Positions 7,320 to 14,328 of a stretch of DNA of 14,467 bases are shown piece by piece. This DNA is from JAOUFP01 sp947085825. Its GTDB lineage: Bacteria > Nitrospirota > Thermodesulfovibrionia > Thermodesulfovibrionales > UBA6898. The notes beneath the pieces were generated by a model, which ran no database searches, was not told the DNA's origin, and saw only the letters and a list, made by a program, of their open reading frames with translations. The position numbers and the translations under genes were made by a program. Position 1 is the stretch's first letter. Every line of letters begins with the position of its first letter. Where the stretch lies: NCBI GenBank assembly GCA_947085825.1, contig CAMTXX010000012.1, positions 1 to 14,467 of the forward strand. The letters run 5' to 3'.

Positions 7320-7913
7320 CTATTTTTCAGTTATTTTTACCTTCATCTCTATTCTCTCATTAGGGTTGTCTTTCGCATCTCTCGGTTGGCTGACAATCTT
7401 ATCTGCAACCTCAAGCCCGGAGACCACCTCCCCAAATACCGTATATTGGCGGTCAAGAAAAGGTGCATCAGCAACACAGATGAAGAATTGCGAGCCTGCG
7501 CTGTCCGGGCTTGCTGACCTTGCCATTGAAAGTATTCCTCTCTTGTGAGGCTTCGCATTAAACTCAGCCTTTATGGTATGGCCCGGGCCGCCCATGCCAT
7601 GTTTCGATTTGTCAGGGTCTTTTGAGTTGGGATCCCCACCCTGGATCATAAAGCCGGGGATAACACGGTGGAACGTAGTGCCGTCATAAAAACCTTTTTT
7701 AGCGAGTTCAATGAAATTATTTACGTGACCCGGAGCAACATCAGGAAAAAATTTCAGTTCGATGTTGCCGAATTTCGTCTCGATTACCGCCTTCGTCTCC
7801 GCCATCTTTTTTATCTCTCCCTTGGTAAATTTTTTTCCTTTGATTTCAGCCGAGGCTGTTTGAACAACAAATCCCAGACATACAAGCACCAAAAAGTAAC
7901 GCATTAACTTCAT
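7320..7913 (-). CDS. Secreted cyclophilin-type peptidyl-prolyl cis-trans isomerase
   Basis: The enzyme catalyses proline cis-trans isomerisation and is probably periplasmic. I start it at the ATG at 7913 (197 residues) because AAGGAGG sits six to seven bases upstream; a longer frame to 7955 lacks this and would bury the signal sequence. The N-terminus MKLMRYFLVLVCLGFVV is a signal peptide with a likely cut after TASA (residue 22). A short linker leads to the cyclophilin domain (about 41-195): FHRVIPGFMIQGGD with catalytic R83, SQFFI (141-145), and FLDRQYTVFGEV, where L153 replaces the cyclosporin-contacting tryptophan of CypA as in many bacterial forms. It follows hemG after 67 bases and precedes the DUF465 gene. 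Confidence 0.93.
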   Translation of the reverse strand: MKLMRYFLVLVCLGFVVQTASAEIKGKKFTKGEIKKMAETKAVIETKFGNIELKFFPDVAPGHVNNFIELAKKGFYDGTTFHRVIPGFMIQGGDPNSKDPDKSKHGMGGPGHTIKAEFNAKPHKRGILSMARSASPDSAGSQFFICVADAPFLDRQYTVFGEVVSGLEVADKIVSQPRDAKDNPNERIEMKVKITEK

Positions 7914-7980
7914 AAAATTCCTCCTTTTCAATGATGAATAAACCGCATCAGGCAATTACCATTTAATATTACCTGTTTCA

Positions 7981-9348
7981 TCAATATTCTTCAATAATCT
8001 TTTCTGCAAGACTGAATGAATTTTCGATACAATCATTCACCCCGATTCCCCTGTAGGCATTTCCGGTCAGATAAAGATTCTTATGCTTCTGAAGCAGCGC
8101 ATCCATATTTCTCAAACGTTCCAGGTGTCCGACATTATACTGCGGGATAGCCATCTCATGTCTGTACACTCTCGCAAAATCCGGTTCTGACCTGATATTC
8201 ATAATAGCTGCCAGTTCTCCTTTCACCAGATCAAAGAGCTTTGTATCATTTTCCATGGCAAGGTCAGAGTAACGCGCTCCGCCAACCATGCTCCTCAGCA
8301 GCACATATCCTTCAGGGGCCCTGTTTGGAAAAATACTCGAATCATAAAGAGTTCCAAGTATCTTCCTCTTCTCCCTTGAGGGTATTAAAAAACCGAAGGC
8401 ATTGACTGAGGTCTTGATCTTTTCCTTCCGGTAACCCAAACATACCACAGATAGCGCGGGATAGGGAATTTCAGCAACAAGCTTCGACAGCTCCATATCC
8501 ATATTCTTCAACATTTCAGATACAGCATAGGCAGGAGAAGCCGGCACCACAATATCCGCCTCTAGGCTCGAACCATCTGTTAAGAAAAGTGAATACCCCC
8601 TGCCTTTTTTCTCGATTCCCTGCACCTTACTGCCAAGTCTTAACCTGTTTCCCAGAAAATCCCTGAGGGCGCCTGACAATTCGCCCATGCCCTCATAAAA
8701 AGAGGTGAGTGTTCCGCCCGGGCCTGCACCAACCTTCTCACTGCTCCCCTGTTTCTTTCTTTCCATCTGAAGGCGTATCATGCCTCTGATCAGTCCGCCG
8801 TAGCGGGCTTCGAGGTCATAGACTCTGGAGAAGCAGGCCCTGAGGCTTAAGGTCTCAGGATCGCCTGCATATATCCCTGAGGCCATGGGGTCTATAAGCT
8901 TCTCATAGGCCTCTTTGCCGAGCCGTCTTTTTGCAAATGCCGCAAGGGTCTCCTCATCCTTGACATTACCCGGAATGAGCGGTTCTGCCATTATCCTGAG
9001 TTTTCCCTTCAGACTTATCAGTCCTGAGGCCAAAAACGCTGACGGAGATTCAGGCAATCTTTGAAGCCTGTTGCCGGAAAAAATAAATCTTTTTCTTGAG
9101 GCATCGTTGCTTCGTAATGGCTCTAAAGCAACCTTTCCGGATAGTTCAAGTGTCCGGGGCTTATTGTCCAGAAAACCGTTTACTCCTCCCTCGCACAAAA
9201 ATCCTTCAGCTTTTTCAGTCCATATTTTGCCGCCGGGCCTCTGTTCTGATTCTATGACGATCAGATCAGCAGCAGGGTTTTTTTCAAGCAGAAAAAAAGC
9301 TAAGGACAGACCTGATATACCGCCGCCGATTATCGCTATTCTGCCCAT
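7981..9348 (-). CDS. hemG: Protoporphyrinogen/coproporphyrinogen oxidase, HemY (CgoX/PPOX) type flavoprotein
   Basis: This FAD enzyme removes six electrons from a porphyrinogen to form the porphyrin. The 455 residues have the amine-oxidase fold: dinucleotide motif GGGISGLS (8-15), E33 at the end of the second strand, RPGGKI (37-42), and the C-terminal FAD segment LYLTGNAYRGIGVNDCIENS (425-444). It is the HemY-type flavoprotein often annotated 'hemG', not the small FMN flavodoxin HemG of E. coli. Whether its substrate is protoporphyrinogen IX or coproporphyrinogen III cannot be read from sequence by eye; the absence of hemN/hemF and the presence of an AhbD-like gene nearby make the latter worth testing. 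The ATG overlaps the end of hemH by 13 bases, with GGGAGG just upstream, so the two are translationally coupled. Confidence 0.92.
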   Translation of the reverse strand: MGRIAIIGGGISGLSLAFFLLEKNPAADLIVIESEQRPGGKIWTEKAEGFLCEGGVNGFLDNKPRTLELSGKVALEPLRSNDASRKRFIFSGNRLQRLPESPSAFLASGLISLKGKLRIMAEPLIPGNVKDEETLAAFAKRRLGKEAYEKLIDPMASGIYAGDPETLSLRACFSRVYDLEARYGGLIRGMIRLQMERKKQGSSEKVGAGPGGTLTSFYEGMGELSGALRDFLGNRLRLGSKVQGIEKKGRGYSLFLTDGSSLEADIVVPASPAYAVSEMLKNMDMELSKLVAEIPYPALSVVCLGYRKEKIKTSVNAFGFLIPSREKRKILGTLYDSSIFPNRAPEGYVLLRSMVGGARYSDLAMENDTKLFDLVKGELAAIMNIRSEPDFARVYRHEMAIPQYNVGHLERLRNMDALLQKHKNLYLTGNAYRGIGVNDCIENSFSLAEKIIEEY

Positions 9349-10400
9349 CCAGCCTCCCTCAGGCCTTTAAAAACAATATCCTGCAAGGCCGAGATAAAAA
9401 GCTGTGAGGTATTCAATGATGCAGCCCTTTCCAATCTCATCCCCAATTCCGCAGCCATCTTTTTATATAATATATCGATTTCGTACAGTGTTTCGATATG
9501 ATCAGAGACAAAGCTTATCGGGATCACAAGAAGATTCTTTATCCCTTTTCCAGCCAATTCCTCTATCATCCGGTCTGTTGAAGGCCCGAGCCACTCAACC
9601 GGACCGCTTTTCGACTGATATGACAGTGACCATCTGATATCAAGTCTTTTGATGATCTCTTTGATCGTACCCTTTGTCTGCTCTGCGTAAGGGTCTCCCT
9701 CTTCAATAAATTTTACAGGAAGACTATGGGCGCTGAAGAGCACGTGAACATCTGAAGCTGTGCCGGCAGCCTCTGAGGAAGTATTCCCGAATAATTTCAT
9801 CCCTTCGTTAATAGAATCAACAAGCGCATCTATGTATAAGGGGTGGTCAAACCATGAAAGGATACTGAATATCTCTATTGGATATTGCGTTGTTACTTCC
9901 TTCAGTTTGCTTAGCGATGAACCGGTAGTTGCAACAGAATATTGCGGGTATAGGCTGAGAACAATAAGCCTTCTTATTCCGCTCTCATATAATTTGGGGA
10001 TGACCTCTTCTATCAGGGGATGCCAGTAGCGCATAGCAACGAAGACTTTAAAAGTAACGGGCAATGGGTGATGGGTAATGGGTGATGGGGCATTTTTTCC
10101 GAATTCCGAACTCCGAACTCCTGACTTATTCAGTACCTCCTCAAGCGCCTCTGCCTGGGCAAAGGTAATATCGCAAATCGGCGATTTTCCACCGATCAGA
10201 CCATAGGCTTTCTCAGTCTTGCCGGCCCTGAGGGATGAGATGAGCCAGGCGATAGGCTTTTGCAAAAAAGAAGGGCCGAGCCTGATAATCTCCCTGTCTG
10301 AAAAAAGATTGAAAAGAAAGGGCTTGACAGCTGTCAAAGAGTCAGGCCCCCCGAGGTTTAACAGCAAAACACCTGTTGATTTATTTGTTTCGCTCTTCAA
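9336..10400 (-). CDS. hemH: Ferrochelatase (proto- or coproporphyrin), with an in-frame repeat-derived insertion
   Basis: HemH inserts Fe2+ into a porphyrin. The 354 residues contain GVLLLNLGGPDS (10-21), FVAMRYWHP (120-128), catalytic H225 in LFSAHSLP and E303 in FVSDHIETLYEID. No cysteine cluster is present at the C-terminus, so a [2Fe-2S] centre is not expected. The TTG at 10400 is the start: AAGGA lies six bases upstream and hemE ends nine bases before it. The oddity is residues about 93-116, between the helix EALEEVLNK and the strand FKVFVAMRYW: this stretch is encoded wholly by two tandem heptad arrays (10059-10126) that look like intergenic repeats, and makes the protein some 20-30 residues longer than the usual 310-330. 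It should fall in a surface loop, so activity may be kept. Confidence 0.93.
   Translation of the reverse strand: MKSETNKSTGVLLLNLGGPDSLTAVKPFLFNLFSDREIIRLGPSFLQKPIAWLISSLRAGKTEKAYGLIGGKSPICDITFAQAEALEEVLNKSGVRSSEFGKNAPSPITHHPLPVTFKVFVAMRYWHPLIEEVIPKLYESGIRRLIVLSLYPQYSVATTGSSLSKLKEVTTQYPIEIFSILSWFDHPLYIDALVDSINEGMKLFGNTSSEAAGTASDVHVLFSAHSLPVKFIEEGDPYAEQTKGTIKEIIKRLDIRWSLSYQSKSGPVEWLGPSTDRMIEELAGKGIKNLLVIPISFVSDHIETLYEIDILYKKMAAELGMRLERAASLNTSQLFISALQDIVFKGLREAGWAE
10059..10126. repeat. Two tandem heptanucleotide arrays inside hemH
   Basis: On the + strand, 10059-10090 holds GGGCAAT, GGGTGAT, GGGTAAT, GGGTGAT and GGGG. After an eight-base spacer, 10099-10126 holds CCGAATT, CCGAACT, CCGAACT and the degenerate CCTGACT. 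All lie in the hemH frame and are read through without a stop. The first array is the TRATGRG heptad also seen in the ilvB-ilvN spacer at 3254-3281. Confidence 0.85.
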
Positions 10401-10409
10401 AGTTAGTCC

Positions 10410-11441
10410 TTAATCATTTCTCCCGTATTTATGCACCGCCTCAACCAGCGCAATAGCGTTTTCAACAGAAATCTCAGGCAATATGCCATGTCCAAGATTG
10501 AAGATATGCCCGCGGGCAGTATCGGCCTTGGCAAGAACGTCCTGAACCCTTTCTTCAATATATTCCTTTGAGCCAAAGAGCACACAAGGGTCGAGATTGC
10601 CCTGTATTACGACTTTTTTACCGAGCCGTTTTACAGCATGCGCCATGTCAACTCTCCAGTCTATGCCGATGACGTCGGCACCGGACTTCTTGACGATTTC
10701 GAGCAGTCCCGGACAATCATTCACAAAATAAATGACCGGTACTCCCAGCTTTTTGAGGGCCTTGATCGCTGTTTTCACATGCGGGAAGATCACCTTTTCA
10801 TAATCATAGGGAGCAAGTATGCCTGCCCATGAATCAAATATCTGGACAGCCTGCGCGCCGGCTTTGATCTGGGCCGAGAGATACTCGATGACCGTTGCAG
10901 TGATTTTTTCAAGCAGTGCATTGAAAAGCCCGGGATTCTGGTACATCATCTTTTTTGTATGGCTGAAATTCTTGGAGCTCCCACCTTCGATAATATAAGT
11001 CGCAAGGGTAAAAGGCGCCCCTGAAAAGCCTATGAGCGGCACCTTCTCCGCAAGCTCGCGCCTCAGGATTTTTATCGTCTCAAGCACAAAAGGCATGCTG
11101 TCTTCAGTGTCAGGGATGATAAGTTTATCAACAGCAGCCTTAGTCCTTACCGGATCCCTGAGTACAGGCCCCTTCTTATCGGTAAACTCAAGGTGCATAC
11201 CCATGGCCTCAACAGCGATAAGGATGTCGGAAAATAGTATCGCAGCATCAACCCCGAGGATATCCACAGGCTGCAGCGTCACCTTGGCCGCAAGTTCAGG
11301 CGTCTTGCAGAGCGTCAGAAAATCCACCTTTGAGCGGACCTCCTGATATTCCTTCATATACCTGCCTGCCTGACGCATAATCCAGACAGGGGTATAATCA
11401 ACTTTTTCTCCACGGCATGCTTTTAAAAAAGTATCATTCAT
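10410..11441 (-). CDS. hemE: Uroporphyrinogen III decarboxylase
   Basis: HemE decarboxylates the four acetate side chains of uroporphyrinogen III to give coproporphyrinogen III in the cytoplasm. The 343 residues are typical. The N-terminal signature PVWIMRQAGRYM (18-29) supplies R23 and R27; D72 in LFSDIL, Y149 in GFSGAPFTLATYIIEGG (138-154) and H318 in FNLGHGI match the human R37/R41/D86/Y164/H339 set. I start at the ATG at 11441, giving MNDTFLKACRG, with AAAGGTGA just upstream; a longer frame to 11534 runs back inside the radical SAM gene and is not family-like. This ATG overlaps the radical SAM stop as ATGA, a sign of coupled translation. The downstream hemH follows after nine bases. Confidence 0.97.
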   Translation of the reverse strand: MNDTFLKACRGEKVDYTPVWIMRQAGRYMKEYQEVRSKVDFLTLCKTPELAAKVTLQPVDILGVDAAILFSDILIAVEAMGMHLEFTDKKGPVLRDPVRTKAAVDKLIIPDTEDSMPFVLETIKILRRELAEKVPLIGFSGAPFTLATYIIEGGSSKNFSHTKKMMYQNPGLFNALLEKITATVIEYLSAQIKAGAQAVQIFDSWAGILAPYDYEKVIFPHVKTAIKALKKLGVPVIYFVNDCPGLLEIVKKSGADVIGIDWRVDMAHAVKRLGKKVVIQGNLDPCVLFGSKEYIEERVQDVLAKADTARGHIFNLGHGILPEISVENAIALVEAVHKYGRND

Positions 11442-12508
11442 GTTTTCACCTTTCCTAATTTTTTTGGTATATAACTGCAAAATGGTTCTTCTTCCATATA
11501 GTCGCCATACATAGAGTATGCCCTTGCCCTGCAACCGCCGCAGACATTCACATACTCACAGGAGCCGCACTTGCCCTTGTAACTTTTAAAATCCCTCATA
11601 TCTTTAAACAGCTCGGAATTCTCCCATATGTCCTTAAACGACTGTTTTCTTATATTTCCCGCAAACTTCGGAAAATAACTGCAGGGCTGGACATTGCCGT
11701 CCACGTCGATAAGACATATAAGCTGACCCGCAAGACAGCCCTTTGATCCGCCGGTAGAAAATTTCAGGGTGCGTTTCTTGAACGTCTCGCCTTCCGCCTT
11801 CGAGCGCTGGAGCACAACACGGTAATAGTGTGGAGCGCAGGTCGGCCTCACAAGCATGAGATCCTCTTCCTTTTCCATGTCATAATGCCAGTCGAGAATC
11901 TTGTCGTAGTCCTCTTTTGAGATCAACTCCTTCATTATCTCTTCGCCTCTGCCTGTCGGCACAATCATGAACATATACCATGCAGTTGCGCCGAGTTCCT
12001 TTGCAAGTTTATATATCTTTGGAATCTCTTCCTGATTCCGTTTCGTAAACGATGAATTGATAATAAATTCAATGCCGTGCTTTTTGAAAAGCTTTGCCGC
12101 GTTTATCGTGCCGTCAAAGGCGCCCTTCTGGTTTCTGAAATCATCATGGATCTCTGCGTTTGAGCCGTCAAGGCTGAGAGATACGATCCTGATTCCGGAG
12201 GACTTTATCTTCTCACATATCTCATCGTTAACAAGTGCGCCGTTTGTCGCAAGACACATCCGCAAACCTTTTTCATTGCCGTATTTGGCGATCTCAAAGA
12301 CATCTTTCCTTAGGAGCGGCTCGCCGCCTGAAAGAACAACAACAGGAGTTGCATAGCTTACAATGTCATCAATTACCCTGAAGGCCTCTTCAAGAGGAAA
12401 ATCCGGGTGACCCTTTGCCTCGAGTTCCGAGGAAGAACGGCAGTGAACACACCGCAGATTACATCTCCGCGTTATTTCCCAGGCGATCCATTTCGGTACA
12501 AATTCCAC
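11438..12508 (-). CDS. ahbD: AhbD-like radical SAM/SPASM protein (haem b synthase, Fe-coproporphyrin III decarboxylase)
   Basis: The 356 residues show the radical SAM cluster motif C16-x3-C20-x2-C23 (RRCNLRCVHC), GGEP (61-64) for SAM binding, the LSLDG strand (111-115), and a cysteine-rich SPASM tail: C258, C265, C276 (QPCSYFP), C314, C317, C323, C326 and C344, enough for an extra 4Fe-4S cluster. TCAPHYYR (223-230) and the CGGCRARAYSMYGDYMEEEP tail are features I recall from AhbD, which oxidatively decarboxylates two propionates of Fe-coproporphyrin III to the vinyls of haem b. AhbC and NirJ are close paralogues and remain possible, but the position directly before hemE with an ATGA overlap supports a haem role. 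GTG start; AGGAGG lies five bases upstream. It follows hflX after 44 bases. Confidence 0.78.
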   Translation of the reverse strand: MEFVPKWIAWEITRRCNLRCVHCRSSSELEAKGHPDFPLEEAFRVIDDIVSYATPVVVLSGGEPLLRKDVFEIAKYGNEKGLRMCLATNGALVNDEICEKIKSSGIRIVSLSLDGSNAEIHDDFRNQKGAFDGTINAAKLFKKHGIEFIINSSFTKRNQEEIPKIYKLAKELGATAWYMFMIVPTGRGEEIMKELISKEDYDKILDWHYDMEKEEDLMLVRPTCAPHYYRVVLQRSKAEGETFKKRTLKFSTGGSKGCLAGQLICLIDVDGNVQPCSYFPKFAGNIRKQSFKDIWENSELFKDMRDFKSYKGKCGSCEYVNVCGGCRARAYSMYGDYMEEEPFCSYIPKKLGKVKT

Positions 12509-12552
12509 TATTACCTCCTTCTCTGCCGCTCTCTAAATATTAATAACTGCTA

Positions 12553-14214
12553 TTATACCCTTGCTTCTGTTAATTTTCCATCAAAGAGGTTCTTCTCCAT
12601 CGCAGCAAGCAGGGGAATAAGGGTTTTTTTATTTAGGGCCGACACAGGGACCGCCTGAAAACGCTGTGCGAGAATTTCCGTCTCTTCGGCGCTCAACCTG
12701 TCAGTCTTGCTGAACACCAGTATGCTATTCTTATCTAAAAGGTTAAGATCAGAGAGTATCTTTTCGACCGATGCTATATGCTGTTCAAATCTCGGGCTGG
12801 AGGCATCCACTACATGAAGGAGGAGGTCAGCATCTTCGAGTTCTTCCAGGGTTGCCTTGAAGGCGGTCATAAGGTCCTTCGGCAGGTCTCTGATAAAACC
12901 GACCGTATCAGTGACAACGACCTCGCGCTCACGGGGAAACCTGAGCCGTCTGCTTGCAGTATCCAGTGTCGCAAACAATTTATCCTCTACAAAGGTCTCG
13001 CTTTTTGTCATCGCGTTTAAAAGAGTTGATTTTCCGGCGTTTGTATAGCCGATAATGGATACTATCGGAATTTCCCTTGCAATGCGCCTTGCCTTTCTCT
13101 GTCTCCTCGCCTCACCCAGCAATTTCAGTTCCTTCTCCAGCAGGTTAATCCTGTCTCTGACGCGTCTTCTGTCAATCTCGAGCTTCATCTCGCCGGGGCC
13201 TCTTCCGCCGATCCCTCCCATCAGTTTTGACATGGCCGTTCCCTTGCCTGTCAGCCTCGGCAAACGATACTTAAGCTGTGCAAGTTCCACCTGTACCTTT
13301 CCGTCCCTGCTGTGGGCGCGTCGCGCAAAGATATCAAGGATAAGCTGTGAACGGTCAATAACCTTCAGTTCAGTGATTTCGCCCAGGGCCTTTGTCTGTG
13401 ACGGTGTAAGATCCTGGTCAAAGATAAGCAGGGTTGCGCCCCTGTTCATCGCCATGATAACAAGCTCTTTGATCTTCCCTTCACCCATAAGATACCGCGG
13501 ATTTATATCCTTTGGCCTCTGGATGATGGCATCCAGGACAAGGACATCGCTTGAAAGTGCAAGTTCCCGCAATTCAGCCATGGAGTCTTCCTGATCATAC
13601 CTGGGGTTTTTCGAGACACTCACCAGAATCGCCTTCTCCTTTACGGAAGTTCCACCGGAATATCTCCCCTTTGTGCCGGTATCGAGCGCCCTTGTCTTTT
13701 CAGCCTCATGCTCAAAATCGCTTACGAAGGCGTTAAAATCAAACTGTATATTGTAAATATCCTCAGGCGGAAGGACTTTAAAAGGCTTTTTATGATCATA
13801 TCCGTCAAGATGCGCTATATGAAGAGTCGAAGGCTGCCCATCCTTCAAGCCGATGGCAGCGATAATATCAAACCGCAAAAGCGCAAGGTCTGTCAGGTCG
13901 TCCTGATTGAGCGGTTCATCCTTCAGGTGTGTATGAACGAACCTGAGTCCGCGCAGCGCCTTTCTCCCCAGGGGATAATCCTCGAGCGGCGGCAGGAATA
14001 TGCCTTTTGAGTCTCCAATGATCACATGAGTGACAGAACCTTTTCGTGAAATAAGAACACCGATCTGCCTGTTCAGTTCTGATGATAAGCCGGCAAGGTA
14101 TTTTGCGAGTTCGACTGTGATAAGTTCCCGAGGCACACGACGGCGGTAGATCCTTTCGAGTGCATGTATGTGACTGCCCCTGATTCCTGAGAGCTTCCCG
14201 TAAAGTGTTGGTAT
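12553..14214 (-). CDS. hflX: GTPase HflX, long form with N-terminal extra domain; probable AUA start
   Basis: HflX is a ribosome-binding GTPase that splits stalled or hibernating 70S ribosomes. From the proposed start it has 553 residues, against about 420 for E. coli HflX. Order: an extra N-terminal domain (about 1-165), the HflX substrate domain (about 190-350, GRGPGEMKLEIDRRR), the G domain (about 382-520) and a short tail. G1 is GYTNAGKST (389-397), G3 DTVGF (436-440), G4 SKTD (502-505) where NKxD is usual, G5 VSAL. The nearest standard start is GTG at 14136, but it has no ribosome binding site and would remove a family-like LYGKLSGIRGSHIHALERIY segment. AGGAGG lies five bases before an in-frame ATA at 14214, with TAG four codons above. 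The family is certain; the start is inferred. Confidence 0.9.
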   Translation of the reverse strand: MPTLYGKLSGIRGSHIHALERIYRRRVPRELITVELAKYLAGLSSELNRQIGVLISRKGSVTHVIIGDSKGIFLPPLEDYPLGRKALRGLRFVHTHLKDEPLNQDDLTDLALLRFDIIAAIGLKDGQPSTLHIAHLDGYDHKKPFKVLPPEDIYNIQFDFNAFVSDFEHEAEKTRALDTGTKGRYSGGTSVKEKAILVSVSKNPRYDQEDSMAELRELALSSDVLVLDAIIQRPKDINPRYLMGEGKIKELVIMAMNRGATLLIFDQDLTPSQTKALGEITELKVIDRSQLILDIFARRAHSRDGKVQVELAQLKYRLPRLTGKGTAMSKLMGGIGGRGPGEMKLEIDRRRVRDRINLLEKELKLLGEARRQRKARRIAREIPIVSIIGYTNAGKSTLLNAMTKSETFVEDKLFATLDTASRRLRFPREREVVVTDTVGFIRDLPKDLMTAFKATLEELEDADLLLHVVDASSPRFEQHIASVEKILSDLNLLDKNSILVFSKTDRLSAEETEILAQRFQAVPVSALNKKTLIPLLAAMEKNLFDGKLTEARV

Positions 14215-14225
14215 ATAAACCTCCT
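14214..14225 (-). promoter_or_regulatory. hflX: Ribosome binding site and AUA initiation site of hflX
   Basis: On the minus strand AGGAGG (14225-14220) is followed by TTTAT and then ATA (14214-14212), opening IPTLYGKLSG in frame with HflX. No ATG, GTG or TTG occurs in frame between this point and GTG 14136, and the TAG at 14226-14224 closes the frame above. The spacing is ideal for initiation at ATA. Confidence 0.55.
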
Positions 14226-14328
14226 ATGGAAAATGAACGATTTTGTAATATCTTACCATAGAATAGTGAGGTGAAACCAAAAAGAAAAACATACCGGAAG
14301 ATAACTTTTTCTATATAATGAATATGGG

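Noticed and set aside
7045..7548. Open + strand frame opposite the DUF465 and cyclophilin genes, with many hydrophobic residues
   Set aside because: The hydrophobicity is the expected complement of Glu/Lys-rich coding sequence; the minus-strand genes are recognisable families.
7914..7955. A longer cyclophilin start at 7955
   Set aside because: AAGGAGG lies just before the ATG at 7913, and only that start leaves a proper N-terminal signal peptide.
7949..7975. Possible hairpin after hemG (CAGGCAAT with ATTACCTG)
   Set aside because: Only eight pairs with a G-U wobble and an 11-base loop, with no U-run; too weak to call a terminator.
11442..11534. A longer hemE frame starting at 11534
   Set aside because: The 31 extra residues lie inside the radical SAM coding region and precede the normal HemE N-terminus; the ATG at 11441 has a ribosome binding site and an ATGA overlap.
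13055..13594. Open + strand frame of 179 codons opposite hflX
   Set aside because: Serine-rich shadow of the HflX G-domain coding strand, with no family resemblance.
14240..14328. Candidate -35/-10 pair for hflX (TTGGTT and TAAGAT on the minus strand)
   Set aside because: The spacer is about 19 bases and both boxes are poor matches; not enough to call.
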